Assembly (NCBI GenBank): GCA_016706225.1
Contig: JADJKB010000008.1
Coordinates: forward strand, 62,001 to 126,000
DNA from: Myxococcales bacterium
GTDB taxonomy: Bacteria > Myxococcota_A > Polyangia > Polyangiales > Polyangiaceae
DNA: 64,000 bases
Direction: 5' to 3'
Shown here: positions 24,422 through 34,100 of the stretch, piece after piece
How the letters are laid out: the number at the start of each line of letters is the position of its first letter
Position numbering within the stretch: the stretch's first letter is position 1
The notes under the pieces: model-generated
Databases searched by the model: none
What the model saw: the letters and a program-made list of their open reading frames with translations, nothing else
What the model was told of the DNA's origin: nothing
Program-made: the position numbers and the translations under genes

Positions 24422-27400
24422 ATGGATCTAGAGCAGCGTCTGAACAACCTCGAGCGTCACCACGATTGGGCCGGCCTCGCCGAAGCACTCGAGCAGGCCA
24501 TTGCGAGCGCCCAGGATCCGGCCGCCAAAGCGGAGATGCACCTCCGCCTGGGGCGCCTGTTGAACTCGCAGTTCCTTCAGAGCGTGAAGGCTCTGAAACA
24601 CTTCCAAGACGCGTTCAAACTGAATCCCGCACTGGGAGAGGCGTTGGCCGAGGCGCGGCGCATCTATTGGGAGCTGGGCAAGCTCAACATGGTCCAGAAG
24701 CTGCTCGAGCTGCAGCTCAAGAATTCGAGCGAGGCGCAGGCACCAGCCCTGTACCGCGAACTGGGCGACGTGTTCTGCGACCTGGCCGACTACGAACGCG
24801 CCGCGGACGCGTACGCCCGCGCGATGAACGACGGGCAGAGCGGCGACGTCGGCCAGCTTCTGGATGACGTCATGGTGGGGACGGAAGACTGGCAGGAGCG
24901 CATCGGAGTGGTGCTGCGCGCCGCCCACGAGACCGAAACCCCCGAGGGCAAGGCCGAGGCACTGCTGCGCGCAGCGCGCATCGCGCGGCGTTATGCGCCG
25001 GACGAAGTCGAGGGGATTTTGGGCCGCGCGTACTCTTCCGATCCGGGAAGCGTGATCGTTTCCGCGCTGTACGAGGGCTTGTTGGTGGACGCGAGTCGAA
25101 CCGACGCAGTCGTCGCGATGCAGCGCCAGGTCCTCGACGGGCTCCCGGATACCACGACACGGGCGGATCTCGCGTTCCGCTTCGGTGTGCGCTGGGCGCT
25201 ACGCCACCAGAACTTCGACGCGGCGCAGCCGTTGCTCGACGAAGCCCTTGGGCTCGATCCGTCTCACGAAGCGGCGTTTGCGTTCTACAAGGACCTGCAC
25301 GGTACTCGGGATGGCCAGTGGACCCAGGTAGCGGCCAAGGCCGAAGAGCTCGCTGACGCTCTGGGAGAGACTGCCGGCAGCGCCTACCTCTTGGCCCACG
25401 CGGGCCTGGTGGTCTGGCGCGAACTCGGCGATCTGATTCGTGCGCGCGCCGTCTTCGCGCGGCTCGCAGGGGTCGACCCCGAGCATCCCGCCCTGCAGGC
25501 CTTCGAGGCTCAGATCGGCGAGAAGCTCGGCGGCGACGCTGCCGAAGCTCCCGGGGAGGCAGCGTCCGCTCCTGCCGCATCGGCGGAGCCAGCGTCGGCG
25601 CCCGCGTCTGCTCCGGCTTCCGCGCCGGCAGCCGAGAAGTCGGCGCCCCAGGCGGCCCCGGCACAGGCCAGCGGCGGCGGTGATGCCGCGAAGATCGCGG
25701 AGCTTCGCGCTCAGCTCGAGGAGCAAGAGTCGTCGAAGAAGATGCACGAGTACGTGAAGACGTTGGTCGCGCTGGCCGACGAGGTAACCGACACGGCCGA
25801 GAAGGTCGACCTCTACCTGAAGGCGGCCGATCTCTACGTTCACAAGTTCGTCAATCAGGCCGAGGCCGTGCGGACTTACGAGCGCATCTTGGAAGTCGAG
25901 CCCGCCAATCCCGGGGCCATCGACTACCTGCGCCAGATGTACGAAAAACGGCGCGATTGGGAAAAGCTGATTCAGCTGAAGACCAACGAGGCGCGCCAAT
26001 ACGAGCAGGGTCCCGTTCGCAGCGCGGCGTTCAAGGAAATTGCGCAGCTCGCGACGGAGCGGGTCAAGAAGCCTGAAGTCTGTATCGATCTCTGGGCCGT
26101 AGTGCTCGAGAACGACGCCGAAGACTCCGATGCCATCGATGCGCTGGCTCAGTTGTACGAGCGAGCCCGCGACTACGAGAAGTTGGCGGACGTGCTCGAG
26201 AAGCAGGCGCAGATCACCTACGACACCGGCGCGAAGATCAACATCCTGAACAAGCTCGGTCAGGTCGTGGGCGATCGTCTCAAAGACGACGTCCGCGCCG
26301 TCGAAGCCTACCGGCAGCTACTCACCATTCAGCCGGATGACCGCCGCGCCCAGGAGCAGCTGAAGAAGCGCTACGTGACACTCGGACGCTGGGACGACCT
26401 CGAAGTGTTCTACGCCGAGAGCGGCAAGTGGGACGAGTTCATCCGCGTGCTGGAGAGCAACGAGGCGAAGGCTGACACGAACGAGCAGCGCATCGGCATG
26501 CTGCTCAAGATCGCCGAGCTGTGGATGACCCAGAAGGGCAAGCCCGACCGCTCGGCGAAGGCGTACGAAAAGGTGCTCGGACTGGAGCCGACCCACCTGG
26601 CGGCTGCCGAACGCCTCATCCCCGTCTACACGGAGGCCAACAACCCGAAGGGACTGGCCAACGCGATCGAGGTCAAGCTCGGCCACGTCGACGAGCCGGG
26701 AGAGCGGCTGGCTCTGCTCAGGGAGGTCGCCGAGCTCTACGAGACGCGTATCAACGACAAGGCCAAAGCCTTCGAGCGTTTCCTGTCGGCATTCGAGATC
26801 GCGCCCAGCGACGACCAGAGTCAAGCTGACGTCGAGCGCGCGGCCCAACAAACTTCGCGCTGGGATGAGGTCGTGGCTGCTTATCGCGCCGCAGAGGAGC
26901 GCGCCGAGCAGGAGAGTGACGCCGTGCTCGCGACCGCGTTGCGTCTACGGCTCGGGCGGATTTTGGTCGACGAGGTGGGTCGTATCGACGACGCACTCGC
27001 GGAGTACCGCGCCGTGTACGAGGCGGAGCCGGAGAACGCAGTGGCGCTGGAGGCGCTGGAGAAGCTCTATCGGCAGACCGAACGCTGGAAAGACTTGCTC
27101 GAGGTCTACGCGAAGAAGCGCGATCTCGCCTACGACACCGAGACGAAGAAGCCGATTCTCTACGAGATTGCCCGGCTGCACGAGGGACAGCTTGGCGACG
27201 CCGAGTCGGCCATCAGCACCTACCAGGCAGTCCTGGAAGACGACCCGGCCGACGGCATCGCGCTCGAAGCTCTCGATCGCCTGTACGGTGAGACGAGTGC
27301 TTGGGAGGCTTACGCAGATGTCCTGCGCCGCCGCATCGAGCTGGACTCGAGCGAGCAGGCGCTGGTCGATCTCAAGTTTCGCCTCGCACAGACCCAGGCC

Positions 27401-30400
27401 CGTCATTTGTCCGACGCGGCTGGCGCGCTGACCAATTACCGCGAGATCTTGTTCATCAATCAGGATCACGAGGGCGCTCGGGTGTCCCTCGAGGAGATGC
27501 TCACTGACGAGGAGCTGCGGGGGGAGTCCGCCGCGATCCTCGAGACCATCTACGAGGTACGCGAGGACTGGGAGAAGCTGATCGGAGCGCTGGAGATCCT
27601 GGCCGTTGCCGACAGTGATCCCCAACGCCGCGTGGCGCTGCTCCGCAAAATCGCCTTCGTCGCGGCGAACCAGCTGCAATCACTCGAGCGAGCGATCGAC
27701 GCGCAGGCTCGTGCTCTCAAGCAAGACCCGGCGCTGGTGGACACGCGGCTGGAGCTCGAGCAGTTGGCGGAGCAGTCCGGCGCCTGGCAGGAAGTGATTC
27801 GGATCTACCAGGAGGTGGCCGCGGGCATCGACGACGCGCCGCTCGCGCGTGACTACTGGATGCGACTCGCGTCGATCCAAGAGCAGCTCCAGCTCGTCGC
27901 GGACGCGGCGCAGAGTTACGACAAAGTGCTCGCGCTCGACCCAGGCGACGCTGAGGCGCTCGCGGCCATGGACGCGCTCTATCGGGGCACCGGGCACTGG
28001 GAAGAGTTGGTGGGCGTGTTCCGTCGCCGCATCGACCTGGCCGAAGACGGCGCGGAGCGCGAGTCGCTGTACGCGCAAATGGCGCAGGTCTTCGAGGAGA
28101 AGTTGGGCAAACCATCGGAGGCGATCGCCGCTTACCGAGAGGTGTTGGCACTCGACCCCGCGAGCGCCGTGGCGCTTTCGGCGCTCGATGGCCTGTTCAC
28201 CCGCCAGAGCATGTGGGCGGAGCTGGCGGAGAACCTCGACACCCAGCTGGGGCTCGCCGAAGATGAGGCAACGCAGCTCTCATTGATGCTGCGCTTGGCC
28301 GCGCTCCGCGAGACCCGCATGAGCGACGTCGACTCTGCCATCGAAGGCTACCGGCAGGTCCTGGATCGCGAGCCGACCGACGCCCCCGCGCTGGCGGCCC
28401 TCGAACGCCTGGGCCAGGCCCCGGAGAACGAGCTGGCGATCGCGGAGATCCTCGAGCCGCTGTATCGGCAGCAAGGGGACTACCAGAAGCTCATCGGTGT
28501 GCACGAAGTGCAGGTCCGACGCGCCGACGATCCTTCGCGCCAGGTCGAGTTGCTGCACCAGATTGCATCGCTGCATGAAGATGCGGCCGGCGATGTGAAC
28601 GCCGCGTTCGACACCATGGCGCGCGCGCTCGCCGCCGATCCGGCCCACGAAGGTACACAGCAAGGGCTCGACCGTTTGGCCCGAGTCACGAGCCGATTCC
28701 AGGATCTGGCCCAGGTGTTCGAGAAGCTCGCGTTGGAGCAGACCGAGCCTGACCTCGCCAGTGAGCTCTACACCTTCGCGGCCCGAGTCTTCGAGAACGA
28801 CGTGGGGAACGTGGACCGGGCGATCGAGCTGTATCGCCAGGTGCTCAAGATCGACGCCATGAATCTGGCGGCGGCCGAGTCGTTGCAGACTCTATTCCAC
28901 TCGACCGAGCGTTACGCCGACATGGCGCTGATCCTACAGCGCAAGGCGACAATCCTCGAGGATACCGAGGATCAGAAGGCGGCCCTGTATCAGGCTGCGA
29001 GCATCGAGGAAGAAGTCCTCGAGCGCAAAGACGCCGCGATCAACGTGTACCTGAAGGTGCTGGAGATCGATCCCGAGGATCTGAAGAGCATCGACGCCTT
29101 GATCAGCCTCTATCTGGGCCTCTCGCGCTGGGAGGACATGCTCGGCGTCTACAACAAGAAGGTCGATCTCGTCCTGGATACGGACGAAAAGAAGATGATC
29201 TTCTACCAGGTTGGCGCCGTTCACGAGCGTGAGCTGAGCGATGTGGGGCGAGCCATCGACACCTACCAAAAGGTACTCGAGCTCGATCCCGATGACCTGA
29301 CTGCGCTGGGTCGGCTCGACGTGCTCTACCAGACGGCCGAGAACTGGCCGGAGTTGTTGAGCGTCTTGCAGCACGAGGCGGAGCTCACTCAGGACGCCGC
29401 CGAAGCGGTCAGTTTCCAGTACCGCATCGCGGAGTTGTTCGAGAAACACCTGGCGGACGTCGAGCGGGCCGTGGAGCTGTATCGCGACATTCTCGGCATT
29501 CAGCCGGACCACCCGCCGACCTTGGCGGCGCTCGAGGGCATCAAGGACGGCGACCGCGCAGGACTCGCCGCCGCTGGCGTGCTCGAGCCGGTCTACGATG
29601 CGATGGGCGAGTGGCAGCGCCTGGTGAGCGTGCTCGAAGTCCAGGTGCGCCACGCCGAAGACGCGTACGTGAAGGTCGAGCTCTTGCACCGCATCGCGCG
29701 GCTGTACGAGGAGAGTCTGAACGACCCACACAACGCGTTCCAGACCTACGCGCGCGCGGTCCAGGGCGACAGCCAGAACGAAGAGTCCCTCGCTTCGCTC
29801 GAGCGGCTCGCAAACCTGATCGAGCGCTGGCCCGCCGTCGCCGAGCTCTATGATTCCGAGCTCGCGCAGCTCGGTGAGCAGCCGGAGCGGGTCGTGGAGC
29901 TCGGGCTCAGGGTGGCGCAGGTCTACGAGGTCCAGCTCGAGAACCTCGACAACGCAGTCGCGCGCTATCGACGCGTGCTCGAGGCTGACCCAGAGAGTCA
30001 GAGCGCGGTGCGGGCGCTGGACCGGCTCTTCTCCCAGAGCGAGCGTTGGACGGATCTGGCCGAGGTTCTGAAGCGCGAGGCCGACATTGGTCAGAGCCCG
30101 GACGAGATCTTGGAGTTCAAGTTCCGCCTCGGGCAGGTCTACCAGCTGCGTCTGGGTGATCTGGACAGGGCCATCGAGGCCTACCGTGAGGTCATCAACG
30201 CGGCTCCCGAGCACGCTGACACACTCACTGCCCTCGAGGGGCTGTTCGAGTCGGGGACCAAACAGCTGGAGGTCGCAGAGATCCTGGAGCCGCTGTATCA
30301 GCAGTCCGGCGAGTGGGAGAAGCTCATCCGCGTGCGCGAGGCCGAGCTCGGCCACATCACCGACTTGGACCAGCGCATCGCGATGTACCAACGGATCGCG

Positions 30401-31153
30401 GAGGACGCCGAGGAGCGCCTGATGGATCCAGTGCGCGCGTTCGAGGTCTACGTGCGAGCGATCCGCGAGCGCCCGCTGGACGAGCGCACGGGCGACGAGA
30501 TTGAGCGCTTGGGCAGCATGATCGACGGTGGCTGGGAGCAGCTCGCCAACGCCTACGCAGACGTGCTCGGCATCGAGGGCTCGGAGGCGGCGACGCAGGC
30601 GGCCATCGGCAAGCGTCTCGCCAGGGTCTTCGAAGAGGAGCTGGCGGATGTCGCGAAGGCAGAGGAGACCTATCGGTACGTGTTGACGGTGGTGCCGGCG
30701 GAAGCCGACGCACTCGCCAACCTGGATCGCATCTACACTTCGCTGGAGCAGTGGCCCGAGCTCGCTGGCGTGCTCGAACAGCGCGCTCAGGCGGCTGAGG
30801 ATTCACGCGACAAGGTCGACCTCAACACCCGGCTCGGACAGGTCTACGAAGAGCAACTGGGTCAAGTGCAGGACGCGATCCGGGCGTTTCGGCGGATCTT
30901 CGACCAGCTCGAGCCGGCAAACGAAGAGGCGATTCAGGCACTCGGTCGCATCTACGAGCAGACGGAGCAGTGGGTCGAGCTCGACGGTGTTTATCGTCGC
31001 GAGCTCGAGAACGCGGTCGGCGACGTGCAAGAGGCCGAGATCCGCGCGAAGATGGCGCGGCTCGCGTCCGAGCGTCTGGGCAAGATCGAGGAGGCAATCG
31101 AGGGCTGGAAGCGTGTGCTCGATCTGCGCGACGAGGATCCAGAGGCGCTCTAA
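24422..31153 (+). CDS. Giant cytoplasmic TPR protein, GltI/AgmK-like: N-terminal 2243 codons, ended by an in-frame TAA
   Basis: No signal peptide or membrane helix; the chain is almost entirely TPR/HAT-like double-helix repeats with a period near 75-80 residues. A typical cycle reads 'EALEKLYRQTERWKDLLEVY', then a helix ending near LYEIARLH, then AISTYQAVLEDDP. An Ala/Pro-rich linker (about residues 375-420) separates a divergent N-terminal set (MDLEQRLNNLERHHDWAGLA) from the regular array. The frame stops at TAA 31151-31153 in the middle of a repeat, while the same frame continues unbroken for 1,515 more codons. In M. xanthus GltI (AgmK) is one cytoplasmic TPR protein of roughly 3,800 residues, close to the 3,759 codons here. 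So this is most likely one gene interrupted by a nonsense base change. Confidence 0.85.
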   Translation: MDLEQRLNNLERHHDWAGLAEALEQAIASAQDPAAKAEMHLRLGRLLNSQFLQSVKALKHFQDAFKLNPALGEALAEARRIYWELGKLNMVQKLLELQLKNSSEAQAPALYRELGDVFCDLADYERAADAYARAMNDGQSGDVGQLLDDVMVGTEDWQERIGVVLRAAHETETPEGKAEALLRAARIARRYAPDEVEGILGRAYSSDPGSVIVSALYEGLLVDASRTDAVVAMQRQVLDGLPDTTTRADLAFRFGVRWALRHQNFDAAQPLLDEALGLDPSHEAAFAFYKDLHGTRDGQWTQVAAKAEELADALGETAGSAYLLAHAGLVVWRELGDLIRARAVFARLAGVDPEHPALQAFEAQIGEKLGGDAAEAPGEAASAPAASAEPASAPASAPASAPAAEKSAPQAAPAQASGGGDAAKIAELRAQLEEQESSKKMHEYVKTLVALADEVTDTAEKVDLYLKAADLYVHKFVNQAEAVRTYERILEVEPANPGAIDYLRQMYEKRRDWEKLIQLKTNEARQYEQGPVRSAAFKEIAQLATERVKKPEVCIDLWAVVLENDAEDSDAIDALAQLYERARDYEKLADVLEKQAQITYDTGAKINILNKLGQVVGDRLKDDVRAVEAYRQLLTIQPDDRRAQEQLKKRYVTLGRWDDLEVFYAESGKWDEFIRVLESNEAKADTNEQRIGMLLKIAELWMTQKGKPDRSAKAYEKVLGLEPTHLAAAERLIPVYTEANNPKGLANAIEVKLGHVDEPGERLALLREVAELYETRINDKAKAFERFLSAFEIAPSDDQSQADVERAAQQTSRWDEVVAAYRAAEERAEQESDAVLATALRLRLGRILVDEVGRIDDALAEYRAVYEAEPENAVALEALEKLYRQTERWKDLLEVYAKKRDLAYDTETKKPILYEIARLHEGQLGDAESAISTYQAVLEDDPADGIALEALDRLYGETSAWEAYADVLRRRIELDSSEQALVDLKFRLAQTQARHLSDAAGALTNYREILFINQDHEGARVSLEEMLTDEELRGESAAILETIYEVREDWEKLIGALEILAVADSDPQRRVALLRKIAFVAANQLQSLERAIDAQARALKQDPALVDTRLELEQLAEQSGAWQEVIRIYQEVAAGIDDAPLARDYWMRLASIQEQLQLVADAAQSYDKVLALDPGDAEALAAMDALYRGTGHWEELVGVFRRRIDLAEDGAERESLYAQMAQVFEEKLGKPSEAIAAYREVLALDPASAVALSALDGLFTRQSMWAELAENLDTQLGLAEDEATQLSLMLRLAALRETRMSDVDSAIEGYRQVLDREPTDAPALAALERLGQAPENELAIAEILEPLYRQQGDYQKLIGVHEVQVRRADDPSRQVELLHQIASLHEDAAGDVNAAFDTMARALAADPAHEGTQQGLDRLARVTSRFQDLAQVFEKLALEQTEPDLASELYTFAARVFENDVGNVDRAIELYRQVLKIDAMNLAAAESLQTLFHSTERYADMALILQRKATILEDTEDQKAALYQAASIEEEVLERKDAAINVYLKVLEIDPEDLKSIDALISLYLGLSRWEDMLGVYNKKVDLVLDTDEKKMIFYQVGAVHERELSDVGRAIDTYQKVLELDPDDLTALGRLDVLYQTAENWPELLSVLQHEAELTQDAAEAVSFQYRIAELFEKHLADVERAVELYRDILGIQPDHPPTLAALEGIKDGDRAGLAAAGVLEPVYDAMGEWQRLVSVLEVQVRHAEDAYVKVELLHRIARLYEESLNDPHNAFQTYARAVQGDSQNEESLASLERLANLIERWPAVAELYDSELAQLGEQPERVVELGLRVAQVYEVQLENLDNAVARYRRVLEADPESQSAVRALDRLFSQSERWTDLAEVLKREADIGQSPDEILEFKFRLGQVYQLRLGDLDRAIEAYREVINAAPEHADTLTALEGLFESGTKQLEVAEILEPLYQQSGEWEKLIRVREAELGHITDLDQRIAMYQRIAEDAEERLMDPVRAFEVYVRAIRERPLDERTGDEIERLGSMIDGGWEQLANAYADVLGIEGSEAATQAAIGKRLARVFEEELADVAKAEETYRYVLTVVPAEADALANLDRIYTSLEQWPELAGVLEQRAQAAEDSRDKVDLNTRLGQVYEEQLGQVQDAIRAFRRIFDQLEPANEEAIQALGRIYEQTEQWVELDGVYRRELENAVGDVQEAEIRAKMARLASERLGKIEEAIEGWKRVLDLRDEDPEAL

Positions 31154-34100
31154 ACGCTGGCCGGTTTGTACGAGGCCCAGGGTAAATGGGCTGAGCTCAC
31201 GGACATGCTCGAGCGCCACTTCGACATCGCCGAGAGTGACGAGGAGCGGGTCAATATCCTGACGCGTCGCGCGCGCTTGTTCTCCGAACAACTCGAGCGG
31301 GACGACGAGGCGCTCGAGACCTGGCAGCGCGTGCTCGACATCGACTTCTCGAACGTGGCCGCCCTGCGGGCGATCGCGCAGATCTGGCGAACCCGGCAGG
31401 ACCCGCGGGAGCTCGTTGCGGCGTTGCATGCCAGCATCGACCGGGCTGCAGCTCTGCTCGACGCGGTCGAGCTCGTCGCCATCTATCGAGAGCTCGGCAA
31501 GACCTATGGGCACGTGCTCGAGCAGCCATTCGAATCGGCGGAGGCCTGGCGCAACCTGCTCGAGGTCGATCCAAACGATTTCGAAGCAATGGCTGAGCTG
31601 GAGCGCACCTACCGCGCCGAGGAGCGCTGGGTCGAGGTCGTCGACGTCAAGATGCGGCGTGCCGAGGCCATCCAGGAGCCGGCGGAGAAGGTCCGCGAGC
31701 TGCTCGAGGTCACCCAGATCTGGAAGAAGGAAGTCAGCGACTACGACAAGGCGACGCCGGCGTTCGAGAAGGTGCTCGTCATCGATCCGACGCACGACGA
31801 GGCGTTCGAGTCCCTGGAGCGCTTGCACACTGCGGCGGAGCGCTGGGAGCAGCTGATCGAGATCTACTTGAATCGGCTCGAGACGCGCGAGGTCGTCGAA
31901 GAGAAGAACGACCTGCTGAGGCGCATTGCCCGTGTCTTCGAGGAGAAGCTGGACGACAAGAACCAGGCGTTTGATGCGCTGGTGAACGCCTTCGCCGAGG
32001 ACTACGGCGACGACGAGAGCGTCAAGTACCTCGAGCGCATGGCGGCCGGGACGGGGAGGTGGGGCGAGCTCATCAACACCGCGAATGCCTGGCTCAAGGA
32101 AGAGGAAGACTCGCGCAAGAAGATCGAGCTCTGCCTGCGCCTCGGCAAGTGGTACGGCGAGGACCTCGGCCACCCGGAGTACGCTCAGCCGTATTACGCG
32201 CAGGTGATGCAGCTCGACCCGAACAACGTTCAGGTCCTGCGGCAGATGGCCAGCATCTACCGGCTCGGGGCGCAGTGGCAGAAGATGGGCGAGACCCTGA
32301 CGCGCGCCCTCGACGTCGCCGTCGCAAACGACGACAAGAAGGTGATCTTGTGTGACCTCGGCGACTTGCTCGAGAAACACATGAGCCAGGCCGATCAGGG
32401 CATCACGTTCTACCGACGCGCCCTCGACGTCGATCCGTTGTTCTTGCCTGCGCTCGAGTCGTTGGAGCGGATCTACGACCAGCGTGGGAACCATGCCGAC
32501 CTGGTGCAGATCCTGACCAGCAAGGTCCAGGCGCTCACCGATCCGGACCAGATCGCCCAGCACAAGATGAGGTTGGGTGGTTTGTACGAGACTGCGCTGG
32601 GCGACTTCGAGCGGGCCGGCAAGGTGTACCGCGAGGTGCTCGAGCTGGATGGCAGCAGCATCTTCGCGCTCCGGGGCCTCGAGCGCATCTACCAGGCCCT
32701 TCAGACTTGGCCGGACATGATCGACATCCTCGAGCGGCAGCTCGACGTCGTCGAGACCGAGCGCGAGCGCGTCGACGTGCTCTTGAAGCTGGCACAGATC
32801 CAGGAGGAGCAGTTCCTCAAGGCCGACCTAGCGGCGCAGCGTCTGGAGCAAGCCGTCGAAATCGACGCTGGCTGCGAGCCCGCCTACGTCAGCCTCGAGC
32901 GCTGTTACCGCCGGCTCAAGCAGTGGCTCGACCTGATCAACACCTACGAGCGGCACGTCGCCGAGGCCGCCGATCAGGACACCAAGATCGAGCTATTTTC
33001 GGCCATGGCGGAGGTTTATTCGCAGGAGGTCGGCGATGTCGACCGTGCGATTGACGCCTACCAGAACATCGTCGACCTGGACGAGAACAACATCGAGGCT
33101 CTCGATGCGCTGAGCAAGCTCTACGAAAAGCAGGGCGACGCAGCCCGTGCCATCGAGTCGATGACGCGCGTCGCGGATCTCACGACGGACGGCACGCAGC
33201 GCGTCGAGATGTACTACCGCATCGGCAAATCGCTCGACGAGAAGCTGAGCGACCGTTCGCAGGCGCAAGAGCGCTTCGAGATGGCCCTCGATCTCGATCC
33301 GACCCATCTTCCGACACTCGCTGCGCTGCGTATCATTGCGGTCGATGAGCAGGATTGGGACCGCGCAGCCCGGTATCTGGAGCAGGAGCAGCTCAACACT
33401 CAGGCGCCGCGCGCGCGGGCAAAGTTGCTCGTGGAGCTCGGGAAGCTGCGCGACGAGATGTTGAACGAGCACGAACAGGCAGTGCTGGCCTACGAGCTCG
33501 CGATGCAGTGCGACGAAGACTGCGAGGAAGCCGCACTTCCGCTCGTTCAGGAGTACAGCAACGTGGGGCGCTGGCAGGAGGCGGAGCCCCTGGCCGAGAT
33601 GCTCGTCAAGAAGAGCAAGAACCACGAGCGCCACGAGCAGCACCTGCTGCACAAGCTGCTCGGCAAGGTCCACGCAGCCTTGGGCAACGCCGATCGCGCG
33701 CTGAAGGCATACCAGGCCGCCAATCACCTCGACTTGACGGATCAGGAGGCGATCCGCGGGATCGCCGACGCCGGTTACGATCTGAAAGACTGGCCCACCG
33801 CGCTGACCAGTTATCAGAAGGTCCTCACCGCCCTGAGCGAGGACGAAGTCGAGCTGCGCACCGATGTCTACTATCGGCTGGGCTGCATCAAGCGCGAGCA
33901 ACACCAGGCGAAACAGGCGATCAACAACTTCGAGAAGGCGCTGGCGCTCAACGGTGAGCACCGCCCGACGCTCGAGGCGTTGATTGACGTGTACGCGGGC
34001 GCCAACGACTGGAAACAAGTCGCGGCCTACAAGCGCCAGGTCCTGGACAGCGTCTTCGAGGGCGACGAACGCTATACGCTGCTCAACGATATCGGCGACC

